A stretch of 64,000 nt of DNA, from contig NZ_CP123229.1 in the NCBI RefSeq assembly GCF_029855125.1, forward strand, positions 2,232,001 through 2,296,000. Reading direction: 5' to 3'. Of the stretch, positions 62,879 through 64,000 are shown in pieces (the first letter of the stretch is position 1; each line of letters opens with the position of its first letter). This DNA is from Methylocapsa sp. D3K7. Lineage in GTDB: Bacteria > Pseudomonadota > Alphaproteobacteria > Rhizobiales > Beijerinckiaceae. Both the position numbers and the translations under genes were made by a program. The notes under the pieces are model-generated. The model saw only the letters and a program-made list of their open reading frames with translations, was not told the DNA's origin and searched no databases.

Positions 62879-63360
62879 TCGCTCATCGCCTCCCGCAACT
62901 CTTGCTGGCCGGCACCGTCCTTCGGCTCGAAGGCTGCTTCGAATGTGTGCCAGGCGAGGGTTGCGCATTTTACACGCATGGGAAATTCGCTCACTCCCCC
63001 CAACACCTCGATCTGCTCGCGATCCTCGGGGCGTAAAGGCGCCTCAACCGGCTCTCCTTTCGCGAGTTGATAAAAGGCGTCCGCAAGAATCTTTGCCTCT
63101 TTGACCTCTTTGCCAAGCACAAGGTCCGTCATCATCGAGGCAGATGCCATGGAGATGGCGCAGCCCTTGCCTTCGAAGGCGATGTCCTCGACAAGGCCCG
63201 ACGGTCCGATCTTGAGATAAAGATGCACGCGATCGCCGCACAAGGGGTTATGCCCTTGCGCCTCGTGACTTGCATCCTCGAGCGCGTGGAAGTGTCGCGG
63301 ATTGCGCCCATGGTCGAGGATGACTTCTTGATAGAGATCGCGCAGGCTTGGATCGATCAT
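62875..63360 (-). CDS. sufU: SufU-type Fe-S cluster assembly scaffold
   Basis: A 161-aa protein starting at ATG 63360, which overlaps the sufS stop by 4 nt. Motifs: LRDLYQEVILDHGRNPRHF, HNPLCGDRVHLYLKI (first Cys-Gly-Asp), FEGKGCAISMASASMMTD (second Cys) and RVKCATLAWHTFEAA (third Cys). These three cysteines and the Asp bind zinc or a cluster. SufU activates SufS by accepting persulfide sulfur. Confidence 0.92.
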   Translation of the reverse strand: MIDPSLRDLYQEVILDHGRNPRHFHALEDASHEAQGHNPLCGDRVHLYLKIGPSGLVEDIAFEGKGCAISMASASMMTDLVLGKEVKEAKILADAFYQLAKGEPVEAPLRPEDREQIEVLGGVSEFPMRVKCATLAWHTFEAAFEPKDGAGQQELREAMSE

Positions 63361-64000
63361 CGGAAAAACTCCAGGACGTCGCGCACACCGCGGACCAGAG
63401 CCTCCACCTCCGCGTGGGTGTTGTAGAGCGCGAAAGAGGCCCGCGTGGACACCGTTACGCCAAGCCGCTCCATGAGAGGCTGGGCGCAATGGTTTCCGGC
63501 CCGCACGGCGATACCGGCGCGATCGAGCAGGGTCGAGACATCATGGGGATGGATGCCTTCCGTCTCGAAAGTAACGAGGCAGCCTTTATCTTGCGCCCGC
63601 CCAAAAAGCCGCACGCGGTCGAGATTGGAAAGCTCCTCGGTTGCATGGGCGAGCAGTGCCGACTCATGCGCCGCGATTGCGGGCCGGTCGAGGGACATCA
63701 AATAGTCCAGTGCGGCGCCAAGTCCAATGGCCTCAACGATGGGCGGCGTTCCAGCTTCGAACTTGTGCGGCGGATCGGTGTAGGTGACCTTGTACTTCGT
63801 CACCACATCAATCATTTCGCCGCCGCCCTGATAGGGGCGCATCCGTTTCAGATATTCATATTTGCCGAAGAGAAAGCCGATTCCCGACGGTCCGTAGAGC
63901 TTGTGGCCCGTGGCAACGTAGAAATCACAATCAAGCGCTTGAACATCGACCGGCAGATGCACAGCGCCCTGACAGCCATCAACAAGAATCTTGGCACCCG
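63357..64000 (-). CDS. sufS: Cysteine desulfurase SufS (5' part outside window)
   Basis: The C-terminal about 214 residues of a class V PLP enzyme that removes sulfur from cysteine for Fe-S assembly. The frame is open to the window end. Motifs: KILVDGCQGAVHLPVDV (PLP Asp region), FYVATGHKLYGPSGIGFLFG with the PLP-Lys in GHK, PYQGGGEMI, and VRAGNHCAQPLMERLG with the catalytic Cys in the SufS-type RAGxHCAQP loop. Downstream genes overlap by 4 nt each, forming sufS-sufU-DUF59. Confidence 0.93.
   Translation of the reverse strand, partial: GAKILVDGCQGAVHLPVDVQALDCDFYVATGHKLYGPSGIGFLFGKYEYLKRMRPYQGGGEMIDVVTKYKVTYTDPPHKFEAGTPPIVEAIGLGAALDYLMSLDRPAIAAHESALLAHATEELSNLDRVRLFGRAQDKGCLVTFETEGIHPHDVSTLLDRAGIAVRAGNHCAQPLMERLGVTVSTRASFALYNTHAEVEALVRGVRDVLEFFR

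Overview
The window is chromosomal DNA of a GC-rich alphaproteobacterium of the order Hyphomicrobiales. A methylotroph-related lineage such as Beijerinckiaceae is my best guess. The clues are a bacterial phosphatidylcholine synthase, an ilvE-marR-OmpR/EnvZ block, an Irr-type iron control element, and a methanethiol oxidase gene coupled to a SCO-type copper chaperone gene. The placement is inferred from gene families only.

Region 1 (1-20885) looks like a stable backbone. It holds a GST-like gene, pcs, a DUF255 thioredoxin-domain gene, several small hypothetical genes, ilvE facing marR and a two-component system, a CopG-type regulator before a PHB-depolymerase-type esterase, creA, ftsEX, a flavoprotein/membrane-protein pair, and the methanethiol oxidase/SCO pair.

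Region 2 (20886-about 45072) is a genomic island. It starts at a tRNA-Met(CAT) gene, is followed by a decayed tyrosine integrase, and ends at a 22/23-nt direct repeat of the tRNA 3' end (45050-45072). Its intact cargo is mostly redox and iron genes: cytochrome P460, a c-type cytochrome, an alpha/beta hydrolase, Mpg glycosylase, an RclA-like flavoprotein, a MOSC-reductase-ferredoxin fusion, a TonB receptor with an Irr box, PepSY, PiuC, ExbB-ExbD-TonB, and a kelch/galactose-oxidase-like protein. Between these lie many gene corpses (TauE/SafE, DJ-1/PfpI, two IS5-type transposases, ligD, ku, a hydrolase, a second TonB receptor).

Region 3 (about 45073-57180) is more accessory DNA and ends at a third, shorter att-like match (57165-57179). 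Its centrepiece is a four-gene minus-strand operon: an unknown 190-aa protein, a DyP-type peroxidase, a flavin reductase-fold protein without redox cysteines, and an unknown 338-aa protein. This is the best candidate for an undescribed system. It also carries two related small secreted cysteine proteins and more remnants (patatin, aquaporin, IS110, an IS6-end mini-element).

Region 4 (57180-64000) goes from scarred DNA (serine recombinase, YeiH and LysR remnants, a shortened arylsulfotransferase, an SmbP-like protein, pirin) back to backbone: the sufS-sufU-DUF59 iron-sulfur assembly operon, cut by the window end. I see no rRNA, CRISPR array, intact prophage or recognised defence system.
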